A stretch of DNA of 64,000 nucleotides, taken from positions 1,160,881 through 1,224,880 of the forward strand of contig FJOG01000006.1 of NCBI GenBank assembly GCA_900073065.1, written 5' to 3'. The position numbers were made by a program, and so were the translations under genes. This document shows, one piece after another, positions 15,002 to 26,930 of this stretch. The notes beneath the pieces were generated by a model. It was not told the origin of the DNA and searched no databases. It was given only the letters and a program-made list of their open reading frames with translations. Position 1 is the first letter of the stretch; every line of letters starts with the position of its first letter. The DNA is from Phialocephala subalpina. Lineage: Eukaryota > Ascomycota > Leotiomycetes > Helotiales > Mollisiaceae.

Positions 15002-15763
15002 TCAGTCCCTGGGTATCGAAGGTTGTGGGTAGCGAAGGCAGAGTTTCAAGAAGAATTGCCATGCCTCAAATTCAACTCGTTGAAGCTGTGGCCATGTTTT
15101 AAGGTTTTCCAAGGCCGCGTTGAATCGAGGGTTAGAAGTAAAATCGACTCGAACACACTGAATGTTCTCCACAGTGGTGTGAGGGACATTCCTCCAAAAT
15201 TCGGTTCCTGTACTTGCAACTGATAATGCATTGAGGTCGAGTGTCCCCGTTTCAGTACCTTGTCCAGCCATCATGATCGGAGCACCGGATGCCTCGATCG
15301 GTTCCCAAGCGGCTCGTCCAAGTCGCAGGCCATGTCTTCAAGTTCTCTGCAGCTATGACTGACTCCGGGTGGTAATTGAGGTCTAATAGAAGACTCTTGG
15401 CGTTTTCCACGATGGGGAAAGGAAAGGTCTTCCAAAGATCAATTTGACAGACCAAGGAATTGAGGTCGAAGGCAACTTGGCGCCAAAACTGCTGCAATAG
15501 GGGATCCTTGAATCGAACAAAGGCCTTATTTGTTCCCAAGAAGGCAAAAGAAACATGGTGTGATTCGGATGTTCGCAAGATCACCTTTCCTTGGCTCCGA
15601 TGGAGGAATACAACTCCTTTGGGAACAATGTGGCCGAAATTCTCCAATAGAAGTTCTGGGGGCAGATGGGATATTGAGGATCTCTGTACGGGACTGCTCT
15701 CTGAGCTATCTATGGAACATTAGTATACTAAATAAGGGATCATCGGCGGGACAACTTACTCAT
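15002..15763 (-). CDS. F-box-like protein, small, 3 exons
   Basis: Predicted 221-aa protein beginning with an F-box-like helix (ISHLPPELLLENFGHIVPK). F-box proteins usually recruit substrates to SCF ubiquitin ligases. Model: exon 1 is only 4 nt (15763-15760, ATG plus A); intron 15759-15710 has GTAAGT, a TACTAAT branch site and CATAG; exon 2 is 15709-15259; exon 3 is 15212-15002. The total divides by three. The body holds two similar halves, each with FWR, a VEN and AENLKTWP or ALENLKTWP, as in divergent leucine-rich-repeat-like F-box proteins. The second splice (GTACTG to CAAG) was chosen to keep frame and is less secure. No close family is recognised, and an untranslated remnant is possible. 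Confidence 0.5.
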
Positions 15764-17150
15764 TTTTTCGGAGATAGATTTTGTTCGCTTAGCTGTTAAT
15801 TATATGAGATGGTTGTCTTTGCACATAAGCAAGTCTGCGGCAGTAAGAACGTCTTCAGTATAATAATTGGAACTAACATGCTTCTTGGCCGAAATATAGT
15901 CGTTTGCTCATAGTCCGGAAAGGAATTTACCGGCGACTTTCTTGGGCTTAAATGATGCGGCGTCCAAGCCTATTTCGGCTTAAACATCAAAATTTGCAAG
16001 ACGCGAAGCTGGTTGCCTAGGGTCGCCTGCTTCGACGCCTGTAGAGTGTAAGACGAGAGCGCAGGAGATGGATAGACTGGAGCAGCTCACTTTACGAGGG
16101 ATAGGAAGAAACACATTATGTATAGAAAATGCTTGGGGCGAAAACAGACAGCGAAAAGTGGGCAAGAGACACGACGGCAAAAGTAACTGAGATGAAGTAT
16201 AAGAACACTGGAATTACCATATGCTTGTGACATAATAGGAAACCTGGACCTGTAGACGCAAGGTGTTCTTAGCCAGTGCTAAAAGCTCCAACAAACCGGG
16301 TGTGGGCAGTGGACATTCATATCGCGCCGCAGACACCTTTTTCAAGAAGCATATCACAGACTGCCACCCACAATTGTCTGCTTCGACATATGGCTCTCAT
16401 GGTTGCACTAGCATGACTCGATCGATTCCCAGACTGCACGGTCGGGTTGCACAGTATGAACCAACAACCATTTTGTTCTCTTCGAAGTATTGTCGTGATT
16501 GAATTGATTCACCTTGCTCGATGATCGATGCTTGCGCGTGTCAGACGAATACGTACGGTATCTGATGCTCAACCTCGGGCGAAAACAGGGGAAACACGTC
16601 GAGGCCGAATTCAAGTCTAAGGCGTAAATTTACAACTTACTGCTTTCATTTGCGAATGGTAATTGTGACATGTCTAGAGCAAGGGCATCCTCACAATCGA
16701 GATAAATCGTGAGGTGGGAAAAGAGTTGCCACTGCTGGCGGCTCTCCGCGGTTGCCTTTCCGTCGCTTAGCCAACGCGATGTAAACTTCAAATCCTCCAC
16801 CACCCTTGCACAAGGTAAACCCCGCCCGTCCAACCTCGTGCTATTTGGCTCCCTACTCATAATAATATCCGTGGCTGTATTCGGACATTCTTCCTTTTCT
16901 ATCGATCGTCATTCAGCATCATCATCGACTGTTGCTGTCTGCGCTGCGCGCTTCCATTCGAGTCGAAAGTAAACAAACCGACAATCGCAAGATTTTCGCC
17001 CGCGTCATTTCAAGCACGAAGAAGTATCAGCACAATCACCCTTTTTGCGCGGCCTGCCGGGCGGCCTCGACCAATGTGTACGACATAGATGGTGTCTTTT
17101 ACTGCATACCTGGGGAATACTAGCATCGAGCTCTATATCAAGACGCCGTG
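15764..17150. other. Spacer between F-box-like gene and IQGAP gene
   Basis: 1.4 kb with no recognised gene. Open frames are below 90 codons and overlap on opposite strands. It contains the promoter of the divergent F-box-like gene at the left and the 5' leader of the IQGAP gene at the right. Confidence 0.4.
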
Positions 17151-20100
17151 ATGTCTTACCGACATCCTCTTCGACAGACACAAACAGCCGACTATTATCC
17201 CACAGGAAAGCGCCAGCCCTCAAACGCTTCCACAACCTCTACGGCGTACTCGAATTCCTCTGGAGCCTTTGAGCTCAGCCGGACCAGCACGCTCTCATCG
17301 ACAGCATCGAGCGGATACTCCGGACATAAAAGAGGAATCAGTGAGGCAACCGGCATGGCACCTACAGCGATCGAACGAAGGAGCCCTCTGCAGAGTATGG
17401 AGTCAAGCCCTGATAGTGCTTACAAGAACGTACGGCAATCTCTACGACCTCTACCTCAACCGCCAGCAGCCTCACCTCCTAGCCATATCAAGACTGGATA
17501 TCATTCCCGTGGACAGAGCATTGACTTTGCGAAGGCCTCTGGAGAGTATTCGCCAACGTCTCCCCCCAAAAATGCATTAATGAGACCTCAGTCTATGCTG
17601 CTCAGCCGTGCAGATTCCATCAGCCGCGGGCCAAACCACTCTCGAAATCATACTGTGCAGCATCAACACAGCCCTTTGACTGCTCCTGACCTGCAGCAAC
17701 TTCAGCGCTCGTCCACCAGCCAATTGCGCACACTATCGAAATTTGCTGAGTCTGCGTCCCCTGACGACTTTAGCATCACAAGTCCTGCCCAAGAGGTGGT
17801 TGGTCTTCACGGACGACGAAAACTACAACGAAGCGATACAGTCCGACCTGGCAAGACAGTCGCGCTGAACAGGAGCAATGGATATGGATGGGAAGGACGG
17901 AATTGGATGGACAAGCAAAGACAGTTTCTACAAGCATACGAGTACTTGTGTCATATCGGTGAAGCAAAGGAATGGATTGAGGATATTCTAAAGCGCCCGA
18001 TTCCTCCGATTGTTCAGCTGGAGGAAGCGCTGAGAGATGGTGTCACTCTGGCCGAGATTGTCGATGCACTCTACCCTGACCGACGAATTCGCATATTTCG
18101 ACATCCCAAACTCCAATTTCGACATTCCGACAACATTGCCGTCTTCTTTCGATTCCTTGCCGAAGTCGAATTGCCAGATCTCTTTCGGTTCGAGCTCATT
18201 GACCTCTACGAGAAGAAGAACATTCCGAAAGTCATCTACTGCATACATGCCCTAAGCTGGCTACTCTTCAGGAAAGGTATCGTCGACTTCCGAATTGGAA
18301 ACCTGGTTGGTCAGTTGGAGTTCGAGCATCATGAATTAGAAGAAATGCAGAAAGGGTTGGACAGAGCTGGTGTTAGCATGCCCAGTTTTGGAAATATGGG
18401 CGCAGATTTTGGTGTAGAGCCAACTCCAGAGCCAGAGCCTGTGGAGACTGAGGAGGATCGAATCGAACGCGAACTCGGCGAGAACGAACTAGCTATCATC
18501 GACCTGCAAGCACAAATCCGTGGAGCATCTATGCGAATGAGACTCGGAGACACCATGCAGAGATTATGGGACTCGGAAGAGATGCTGGTAGAGCTTCAAT
18601 CCAGGATACGAGGAGACTTCTCGAGACAGATTGCCGAATACCGTCTGAACATGCGCCGATTCGCAGTTAATCTTCAAAGTGGCGCTCGTGGTTTCCTAGT
18701 ACGCCAACGTCAAATGAACAGGGAGTCGTTCTGGAAGAGCCGAGAAGGAGACGTGCTCAAGCTGCAGAATCTGATCCGGGCTAAGAAAGCCCGCGACGAG
18801 GTACGCATGATGAGGTCTGAATTGCGCCATGAAGACACCGCAGTACGAGAGATTCAAGCCAACATTCGAGGCTTTCTTGCTCGGAGATCTCACTTTGCAC
18901 AACAGAAGGAGGCAAAGACTTCAGCTGGGCCAGTCAAGCAGTTGCAAGCTGCCATCCGGGGCATGTTACTCAGAAAGCTTGTCGCTGATGACCACGAAGA
19001 TCTTTGGGCTGAAGAACATTCAATCAGTTCGATACAGGCTTTCGCAAGAGCCATGCTGACCAGAAATCAGATGTCTCGTCAAAAAGAAGCTCTTCAAGCA
19101 TCAACTCCTATATGGAGAGCCATACAAGCAGTAGCTCGAGGAAATCTGGTGCGAGACGAGATCCAGGCTACTAAACAAGAGCTGAAGACACACGCGTCCC
19201 AAATCGCAACATTGCAAGCTTTCATCCGAGCTGCAGCCATTCGTCAGGACGTGGAGACGACACTATTAGCTCTGCAACAAGAAGAATCATCCGTATTGGA
19301 GCTGCAGCATGCTATTCGAGGAATGCTGTTACGGAGGAAAGTTGCAGCCGATTATGAAGCTCTCAGTGCGCAAACGCCCAAGATCACTAGCCTTCAGGCT
19401 TTGGCAAGAGCATGCCTTCAGCGGCAACGAATTGCTACTCTTCTTGACGATCTTCACTCCAACACCGCCGAGATCATCCAACTTCAAACTTTGTCCCGTG
19501 CAGTCCTCCTCCGCAATGATGTTGGTATGGTACTCTCTGAGCTAGAAGCTGAAGAGGAATCCATCATCGCCATCCAAGCAGCTGCCAAGGCAAGCTTGGT
19601 CCGAGCCAAGTTCGCCGAGAAGCAGCGCTTTTTCAAGAAGAACATGGAGAAGGTTGTGAAGATTCAAAGCTTCGTGCGCGGCCGCCTGCAAGGTGAAGCG
19701 TACAAAAGCTTGACCACAGGAAAGAACCCACCTGTCAACACTGTTAAGAACTTTGTTCATCTTTTGAACGATAGCGATTTCGACTTCAACGAGGAAATCG
19801 AATTCGAGCGTCTTCGCAAGACTGTCGTCCAGCAAGTTCGCCAGAACGAGATGGCTGAGCAGTACATCGACCAACTGGACATCAAGATTGCCCTTCTGGT
19901 CAAGAACAAAATCACGCTCGATGAGGTCGTCAAGCACCAGAAGAACTTCGGCGGACATTCCGGAAATCTACTCGTCAACACCTCGATGGTCTCGGGAAAT
20001 CAATTCGATCTCAAGGCATTGAACAAGAACTCCAGGAAGAAGCTCGAGTTCTATCAGCAACTCTTCTTCACTCTCCAAACCCAGCCCCAATACCTAGCAA

Positions 20101-22163
20101 GACTTTTCAAGCGTGTACGAGAACAAGGCACGGCCGAGAAGGATTGCAAGCGCATTGAGACCTTGATGATGGGACTCTTCGGCTACGCTCAAAAAAGAAG
20201 AGAGGAATATTATCTGCTCAAGCTCATCGCTCGGTCAGCGAAGGAAGAAGTCGATGGCACGAAGTCGATTCAAGAATATCTCCGAGGTAATTTCTTCTGG
20301 TCAAAGCTGCTAGCCAACTACACTCGATCGCCTAGGGACCGGAAATATCTTCGAGAACTCTTGGGTCCTTTGATTCACGAAAACATCATCGAGGACCCAG
20401 CTCTTGACCTCGAGAGCGATCCAATGCAGATCTACCGGTCAGCCATCAACAATGAAGAGCTCCGAACAGGAAGACCAAGTCAGCGCCCACTTGATATTCC
20501 TCGAGAAGTCGCAATTAAAGATCCTGAGACGCGAGACATGTTTATCGACCACCTACGAGATCTGCGAGAAATCTCAGATCAATTCCTCCTCGCTCTCGAT
20601 GGACTTGTTCACAAGCTGCCGTATGGTATGCGGTTTGTTTGCCAGCAGATCTTTGAGGCTCTATGCCAGCATTTCCCTCGAGAGCGCCAAGAACACTTGC
20701 TTCAGATCGTCGGTAATTGGCTGTGGAAGTTCTATCTACAACCTGCCCTCACAGCTCCAGAGACCATGGGCGTTGTGGAGAAGCAATTGACACCTCTCCA
20801 AAAGCGCAATCTTGGTGAAGTTGCCAAGGTTCTCAGTCAAGTCGCGTCTGGCAGATTGTTCGGTGGCGAGAATATTTATTTGCAACCACTGAACGCTTAT
20901 GTTGGAGATGCCATCCAACGAATCACCGACATCTTCTCGAACATTATCTCAGTCCCAGACGCAGAAAGCACATTCGACATTGATGAGTTCAACGACCTCT
21001 ATTCTCGGACAAAACCTACTCTTTACATCAAGATGACAGACATCTTCGCCATCCACCATCTCATCGCCGCCGACCTGCCCCAAGTTTGCCCCAATCGAGA
21101 CGACATGCTACGAGAGATCGTACAAGAGTTAGGAAGTGCCAAGAATAACGAGACAGAAATGCTTGGTGTCACCACTGGCGAAATCAACATGACCCTGAAC
21201 CCCAAGCTACACGACATTGACGATCCAGAGGCAGAGGTCAAGGCTCTATTTATGGAGACCAAGCGATGCGTCCTGTACATCATTCGGGTCCAATCAGGTC
21301 CCAATCTCATGGACATCCTTGTACGACCTATCAGCCGCGAAGACGACATGAAATGGCATTCACTCCTACGAGAAGAATTTTCTCACGGCAGCAATACTCG
21401 AGGCGCATACTCGGATGCCAATACCTTGGTCGACATCAAATCAATGTCCTACAAGGAATTGAAGCGAACAGCTTTGGAGAACATCATGAGACTGGAGCAG
21501 ATGGGTCGCATCTCGCGGCATAATTTCTACCAGGATGTTCTGAACGCGATTGCCCTGGACATTCGCACCAAGAGTCGAAGACGTGTCCAAAGACAACGAG
21601 AGCTTGAGGGTGTCAAGCTAACCTTGGCAAATTTGAATGAGAAGGCCGAATGGTTGGAGTCTCAGAGGAAGAGTTACGACAACTACATTGAGCAAGCCAT
21701 GATGACACTGCAAAAGAAAGGGTGAGTTGAATATGCGCAACACTGAATGCATTTACTAACATTTCACAGGAAAAAGCGATTCCTGATGCCTTTTTCCAAG
21801 CAATACAACCACGAACGAGAACTCGAACGCTCTGGCCGCAAGCCTAAATTTGGATCTTTCAAGTACTCCGCCCGAACCTTGTGCGATAAAGGAGTTCTTG
21901 TCTCGTGGAAGGGATATACCGATCGAGAATGGGACAAAATCAATCTCACAATCTCTTGCGACGAAGTCGGAATTTTCTTTATCGAGGGCAGCAGAGGAAG
22001 CATCCAAATTCCAGGTGCTAGTGCTCAAGTACCTATGGACTCGCTGCTGGCTGCGCAGTTCGCCAATCACCAATACATGGATCTCTTCGAGGGTTGCATG
22101 AGGCTTAATGTTAATCTCTTCTTACATTTGTTGTACAAGAAGTTCTACCGTACGGATGGATAG
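17151..22163 (+). CDS. IQGAP-family cytokinetic scaffold (Rng2/Iqg1-like)
   Basis: Predicted 1655-aa protein of the IQGAP family, which organises the actomyosin ring and septation. Exons are 17151-21721 and 21770-22163, with a 48-nt intron carrying a TACTAAC branch site. A long Ser/Pro-rich N-terminus (1-245) precedes a calponin-homology actin-binding domain at about 250-370 (AKEWIEDILKRPIPP to IHALSWLLFRKG). About a dozen IQ repeats follow at roughly 450-850 (for example IREIQANIRGFLARRSHFAQ), the likely binding sites for calmodulin and light chains. A RasGAP-related domain covers about 1015-1260 (YYLLKLIARSAKEEV, LPYGMRFVCQQIFEAL). The RasGAP C-terminal domain ends the protein. IQGAPs normally lack GAP activity. 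ATG 17151 is the first in-frame ATG; the GTG just before it is not a plausible start. Confidence 0.95.
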
Positions 22164-22836
22164 GGTGGTTTGGAGGAACGCTTGATGAGAGACGATAGAT
22201 GAGATTCTTTGTTTGTAGGCTTTGGCGTGTTATCTTCTGCATCCTGGCATGGTTACGGCGTCGCTTCAAGCAGGATAGGAGGCGAAGATGGACATTATGG
22301 AAATACCTTGTGTTGTATATACTTTCGATTCGGGGTGTGGGTGGATGTGGATATCAGAGATATCAGGATGAATCGACTCTTTAATCGCATCCCCATCCAT
22401 TTTGCATGTGAATGTTGGTGTACTGATCGATATGGACGGAGTTTTGGGCATAAATTTGGCACACTTGATCAAGATTAGGACGGCAAGTTAGGGGCAGGAC
22501 CGAGCCAGAGCTCGTCGAGTAGGGTGATACTAAACCTCACAGACTTAAATATTTGAGCTACCCGCGGTACCTGATCAAAAATGGTAATGTTTCTTAGGCC
22601 GAGTTCCTAAACATTGCAAGACTCCAGAGAAGTCGCGATCTTCAATCTCGCAACTAAGCCAACAATTGAGGCAGGTCCCTTGCTCGACTCGCTCCTTCCG
22701 CTTGGAAGGCATCCACGCCTTTTCTTTCCTTCTTTCCGACTAGGATCTCTCCCTTCAACATCTGCATCGCACTCACAAATCACATTCGAGCATTACGATC
22801 AAAGTAGTTTCACACATCAAAGATACAACGTACAAC
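22164..22836. other. Intergenic region
   Basis: 673 bases with no recognised gene: the 3' flank of the IQGAP gene and then the promoter of the GPI-type secreted protein. A pyrimidine-rich stretch (ctttctttccttctttcc type) lies around 22710-22740, as is common upstream of fungal starts. Confidence 0.4.
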
Positions 22837-23679
22837 ATGCGCCCACAAAATCTTCTCCTCTTACCTTTTACCCACATCCTTGTAACCAGCGCCCACCTCA
22901 TCAAACCAAACCTCAACATCCGTGAACCCACCTTTCCTGAAACAACATCTGCGGCGGCATTACCACCTGTGCCCACCTCTCCAGCTCAGATCCTCCAGTC
23001 ATGCGCAGCCTGCCAAGTCGTCGGTTCAGCTCTCTCTGTCTGCACAAGCCTCACACCCAGCTTCACTGCCCTCCAACCATCAGCCCAAGCCAAATGTCTC
23101 TGTTACTCCAGCACGGTTTGGTCTCCAAGTATCTTCGACAACCCAGTTCAGTCCTGTGCTGACTTCGCGTCCACGGCTGCTCCACCTGCATATGGCGCGC
23201 TTTCGAACCTAGAGAACTTCTGTGGGAACATTGGGGACGTGAACAAGCCTGTTACTGTGTTCAGTCTGGCTCCGACTGCAGGTGGAGGAATTGGAAGTGG
23301 GAACGGGATTGGAGGTCTGGGTTCGGCCTCGAATTATGTTCCTGCTGCAACAACATCCGGGCCTGCAAGCCCTTCGCCTACGATGACAGGATGTAGTGGT
23401 GCTGGTGCTGGCGCCGGCGCTACGAATCCAGCTGGAGCAGGAGCGACCAATACTGCTGGTACGGTAGCGACTCCAACTCCCGCGAGTGGAAATGGTGGAC
23501 AGGGCTCAGTATCACCAAGCAAGACTATGTCTTTGACGGATATCACGATCAGTGTGGGTGGTGCAGGAACCACAGCCACGAACACAGGTGCGGCGAAAAG
23601 TATGGCGAGAATTGTATTACCGGAGGAAAACGTCATATGGATCAGTTTTGTACTTGCGCTTTTGCTTCTTTTTTTATGA
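22837..23679 (+). CDS. Secreted GPI-anchored-type cell-surface protein
   Basis: Predicted 280-aa single-exon protein. A signal peptide covers about residues 1-20 (LLLLPFTHILVTSAH). The mature N-terminal part has a compact cysteine pattern: QSCAACQVVGSALSVCTSL, KCLCYSS, QSCADF, NFCGN. This resembles small extracellular domains of Leotiomycete and other ascomycete wall proteins but not a classical 8-Cys CFEM. A long low-complexity Gly/Ala/Thr/Ser/Pro region (about 150-250) is a likely O-glycosylated stalk. The C-terminus is a hydrophobic tail (VIWISFVLALLLLFL) ending at the stop, as expected of a GPI signal. Function is unknown; a wall structural or surface role is inferred from architecture. 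Confidence 0.75.
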   Translation: MRPQNLLLLPFTHILVTSAHLIKPNLNIREPTFPETTSAAALPPVPTSPAQILQSCAACQVVGSALSVCTSLTPSFTALQPSAQAKCLCYSSTVWSPSIFDNPVQSCADFASTAAPPAYGALSNLENFCGNIGDVNKPVTVFSLAPTAGGGIGSGNGIGGLGSASNYVPAATTSGPASPSPTMTGCSGAGAGAGATNPAGAGATNTAGTVATPTPASGNGGQGSVSPSKTMSLTDITISVGGAGTTATNTGAAKSMARIVLPEENVIWISFVLALLLLFL

Positions 23680-24218
23680 TTGCCAGCCTGCTAGGTACGT
23701 CTGTCGTCGGGCATATTCGCGGGCTTTGCGGTTGCGATGGAGACATTGAGTAGGTTTCATCATGCATTGTCGTATCGTCGAGGTATCTTCACTTATTAGG
23801 TATTGATTGGATGTTGGAATAGAATCATATTGTCAGTCAATCTTTTCTCTGTGACTTTCCAACGTGATCTGCTGACAAGCACCAGAAGAGATCTCGAACC
23901 GCTTCACGTGAGGCCCCCTTTTCTTTCTCGCTTCAACCAATCGCCAGAATTTCTCCGAAGAAATCGTGTAATAAAACCTAGATTTTGCATTCGGTATGCA
24001 TGTGATTGTTCGGGTACAAAGGATGCAGGGCAAAATGCCCCTGCCTCCGTGCAGCTAATCGGTAACCGACAAAGAAGTCTTCGAGCCAGGCGGGAAGCAT
24101 GCTTTTGCCGGAACAAAGACACTGCGCAAGATCGCCACCCAAACCCAGTCTTTTACTTTTCCGAGCGGAGGTTGGCATTGGCATTCTTGAATCTTCACAG
24201 ATTTCACCTTCCAAGACT
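23680..24218. other. Intergenic region
   Basis: 539 bases without a recognised gene. Reading frames open upstream of 24219, but ATG 24219 is the natural start of the next gene: homology-like composition begins there and the upstream frame is Cys/Arg-rich and irregular. Confidence 0.4.
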
Positions 24219-26689
24219 ATGGCGGCCCCAACAATCTACGGCCAGCGTTACGGCGTCCCGGAAGGCTCTCCATGGGGCCCAGGGAAAAGTGGCCTCACAC
24301 CTCTATCTCCACTAAACCCTCTGATGGCCCCAATCACCCTCGATAGAATGCTCAGTGTTGAAGACTACCAAAGTTTCTTGCCGAATGGATTAACTACTCA
24401 ACTTCTTCGCGACTTGGATTGCATTACCGAACGAGATCTAAAGCCCAACGATCTCAAGAATCCAAATTTTAAAACCTGGCAGAAGCATCATTGGGACACG
24501 GAAGAGAATTTCAAGGACCAGCATACCTTTGAGCTATATGACATGAGCCTAGAGGTGCTGAGGCTCATCGGTCAAGAAGGACAGACGGTGAAATGGGTGG
24601 CCGGACACCCGAAAGTGTGGGAAGCGCTAGAGCCGTGCTTGAGATTGGGCACTCGAATCCTCGATGGGCTGTGCGATCATCCATGGGTATGTGAGCCACG
24701 ATCATTGGGAACTGAATGGGCATTGACATATGAGAAGTTTGATGCCGTGCTCCTCGCAAAGCGAGAAAATATCTCGCCACAACGCTTTTCGTCAGAGGCC
24801 AGGAAGGCAGCTTACGAAAAAACCAACCCAGGCGCGAACATAATAGACGTGCTACAAACGAAATACAAATGTTTCAATCTAAGGACTCTAGAAGAAAGAG
24901 GCGACGGCTCCGAATGTCGCAGGAAGTTCAAGCAAGTGATTGATGAAGTTTTCAATAGCAGCTATGGCAAGCTTTCAATCGGATTTATGAGTGATCAAAT
25001 TGATCCACTCGAGGGACGCAATCTCAATTCCGATCCAAGCATTCCTGGGAGTACATTGGGACTTACAGCTGTAATACCCACTATTCGAGACATTAAGGTC
25101 TGGCTAGCCTACCAGGAGGTAGCACCGCTATTGAGAAACGATCTGAGCAGTAGTGAAAGGTGTTCCAACATAGAACTTCAAGCTGTTGTTGAATACCTCA
25201 CTAACGCTTCAGCAGACTCATGGATACTTGGAATGTAGCTGTGAATATGGTGCATGAGAACTATTGTAAGCAACTTCCACGCCGATTTGATGAATTTACA
25301 GGAAGCTTAAACTAACAAAAGGCCAGCATGCATTCAATAAAGCAAATTGGTTGCTGGGTCCAATATACCAAGGCGATGAGCACGAGAATCGTATGAGAGA
25401 AAGCTACTTTGGCGTTGAGCAAGAAATTGAGTAAGTGAAGGATCTCTCTATTCACAACCAGATGCTCACAATTTTCTAGGTTAGGTCGCTCAGGTGAACA
25501 AGCAATATATGGAGGCATCGTTGAAGGATTAATAAAAGGAGAAAAAAGATCGGAAACAGCTCCCCATCTCGGGTTCAGTATTGGGATCTTCCCAGAACCA
25601 ACAAATTTCCACGGTATAGCCGGAAATCCTCGCCTGATAAACCCAAATGCTTCTGCTATCGGTCTCGCACTCCCTCTCCCGGTTACATACTACGAGAACA
25701 TAAACTCGGAGGAATACTGGAAGATATATGTCAAGAAATTCAGTATCAATGGCGCGCTAAAACCCCCAAAGCTCGTGGATGGAGTATACCAAAAGAGGGA
25801 CCCCGAGACTGGAGTGTTCGAGTGGCTAGCTATCACTGAGAAGGATGTGGGTGTGAGGCAGACGATAGACAAGCTTTCAATCCAGAGCTTGATTTCCTTG
25901 GCACCTGCCCAGAGAGACGAGCACGCCATCGCAATGAAACGATACTCAATTGCGGTATTCCAACCCATGATTCAACAGCGAGATGACTTAGTCAGGGAGG
26001 TCATAATTTCCGCAGATGATATTTTGCAGGAGGCGCTGAGCCAAGACGATCCAAAATATTGGGCCTCCTTGGGTGGTCTGTTTGATGATATCAAAAAGCT
26101 ACTTGACTGTCATACGGAGATCTGCGCGCATCTCGCGAGGGTCGAAATGGTCCCGGGAACGAAAGTGGTGGATACAAGGAATAAGATCCATACCTTCCAT
26201 CGACGCTTCAGAACCTTTATTGAGTCATACATGCCGAATCAAAACGATTTAGCGCAAAGAGCTTTTGAAGATATTCGGAACGTATTGAACCTACTCGAAG
26301 CAGCTAGTCTAAGCACACCTCCTACAGCTGTTCCAGGATCCCCTATTTCGGAAGGAGTGCAAGCAACTCTAAACACCTTGTTGGCATATCTGCAAGGAGA
26401 TCAAGAGCAATGTCAAGCTTTGTGTGTTCAAGCTTCATCGATTCTTGGGTGTCCACCACATGTTCGAACTGCGGCGGGGTTCCTCCTCGCAAAGTTGGAC
26501 AAGCAGCTCAATGTTTTTGAAAGAGTGGCGAGTTTGCGATCAGCATCACAAAGTTATAGCTCATTAAATTTGGGTGATGTGCCACAGCTACAGGCCTTGC
26601 TTCAACAGCTACAGAAAGAAAGCAATGGTTTGTTTACCATTTTGGAGAGAGAAGAGCGGATGAACGGTGAGAGAAACATATGCAGATGA
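24219..26689 (+). CDS. Unrecognised 769-aa protein, 4 exons
   Basis: No family was assigned. I assembled exons 24219-25159, 25216-25265, 25322-25430 and 25480-26689; all junctions are GT-AG, two introns contain CTAAC, and the total is 770 codons. Without the first intron a stop would follow LGM at 25236. The middle part reads NMVHENYCQHAFNKANW, then a stretch with ELGRSGEQAIYGG. The layout faintly recalls fungal zincin-like hypothetical proteins (HExxH plus a downstream Glu in a similar context). Here, however, the histidine spacing is HExxxxH, so metallopeptidase activity is not claimed. The C-terminal 250 residues are helical and charged, with possible coiled coil (LQALLQQLQKESNGL). No signal peptide or membrane span is seen, so it is probably intracellular. 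Confidence 0.7.
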
Positions 26690-26930
26690 TGTGTGTGGAA
26701 GAGTCCATTAGGTCTATGAATTTGTTCATGTAAAGGAGATCTGTTAAACTTGGAAAAAATTTCAAATTCCAGAAAACTCGAGAGAGAAAATCAGTTAAGT
26801 TGCCCTCGAAGCTCCATGTGAAAGTCCCCAGATATTGAGGTCTTAACCGACGTTTCTCTCGCGTCATACAACGACAATCCATCATCACCCTCTGCCCTTC
26901 GATTTTGAATGTCTTCAAGTGCCTGGGACC

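Noticed and set aside
25160..25238. Stop after LGM at 25236 as the true end of the 769-aa gene
   Set aside because: An intron 25160-25215 with a CACTAAC branch site restores a long continuous protein whose four exons sum to whole codons.
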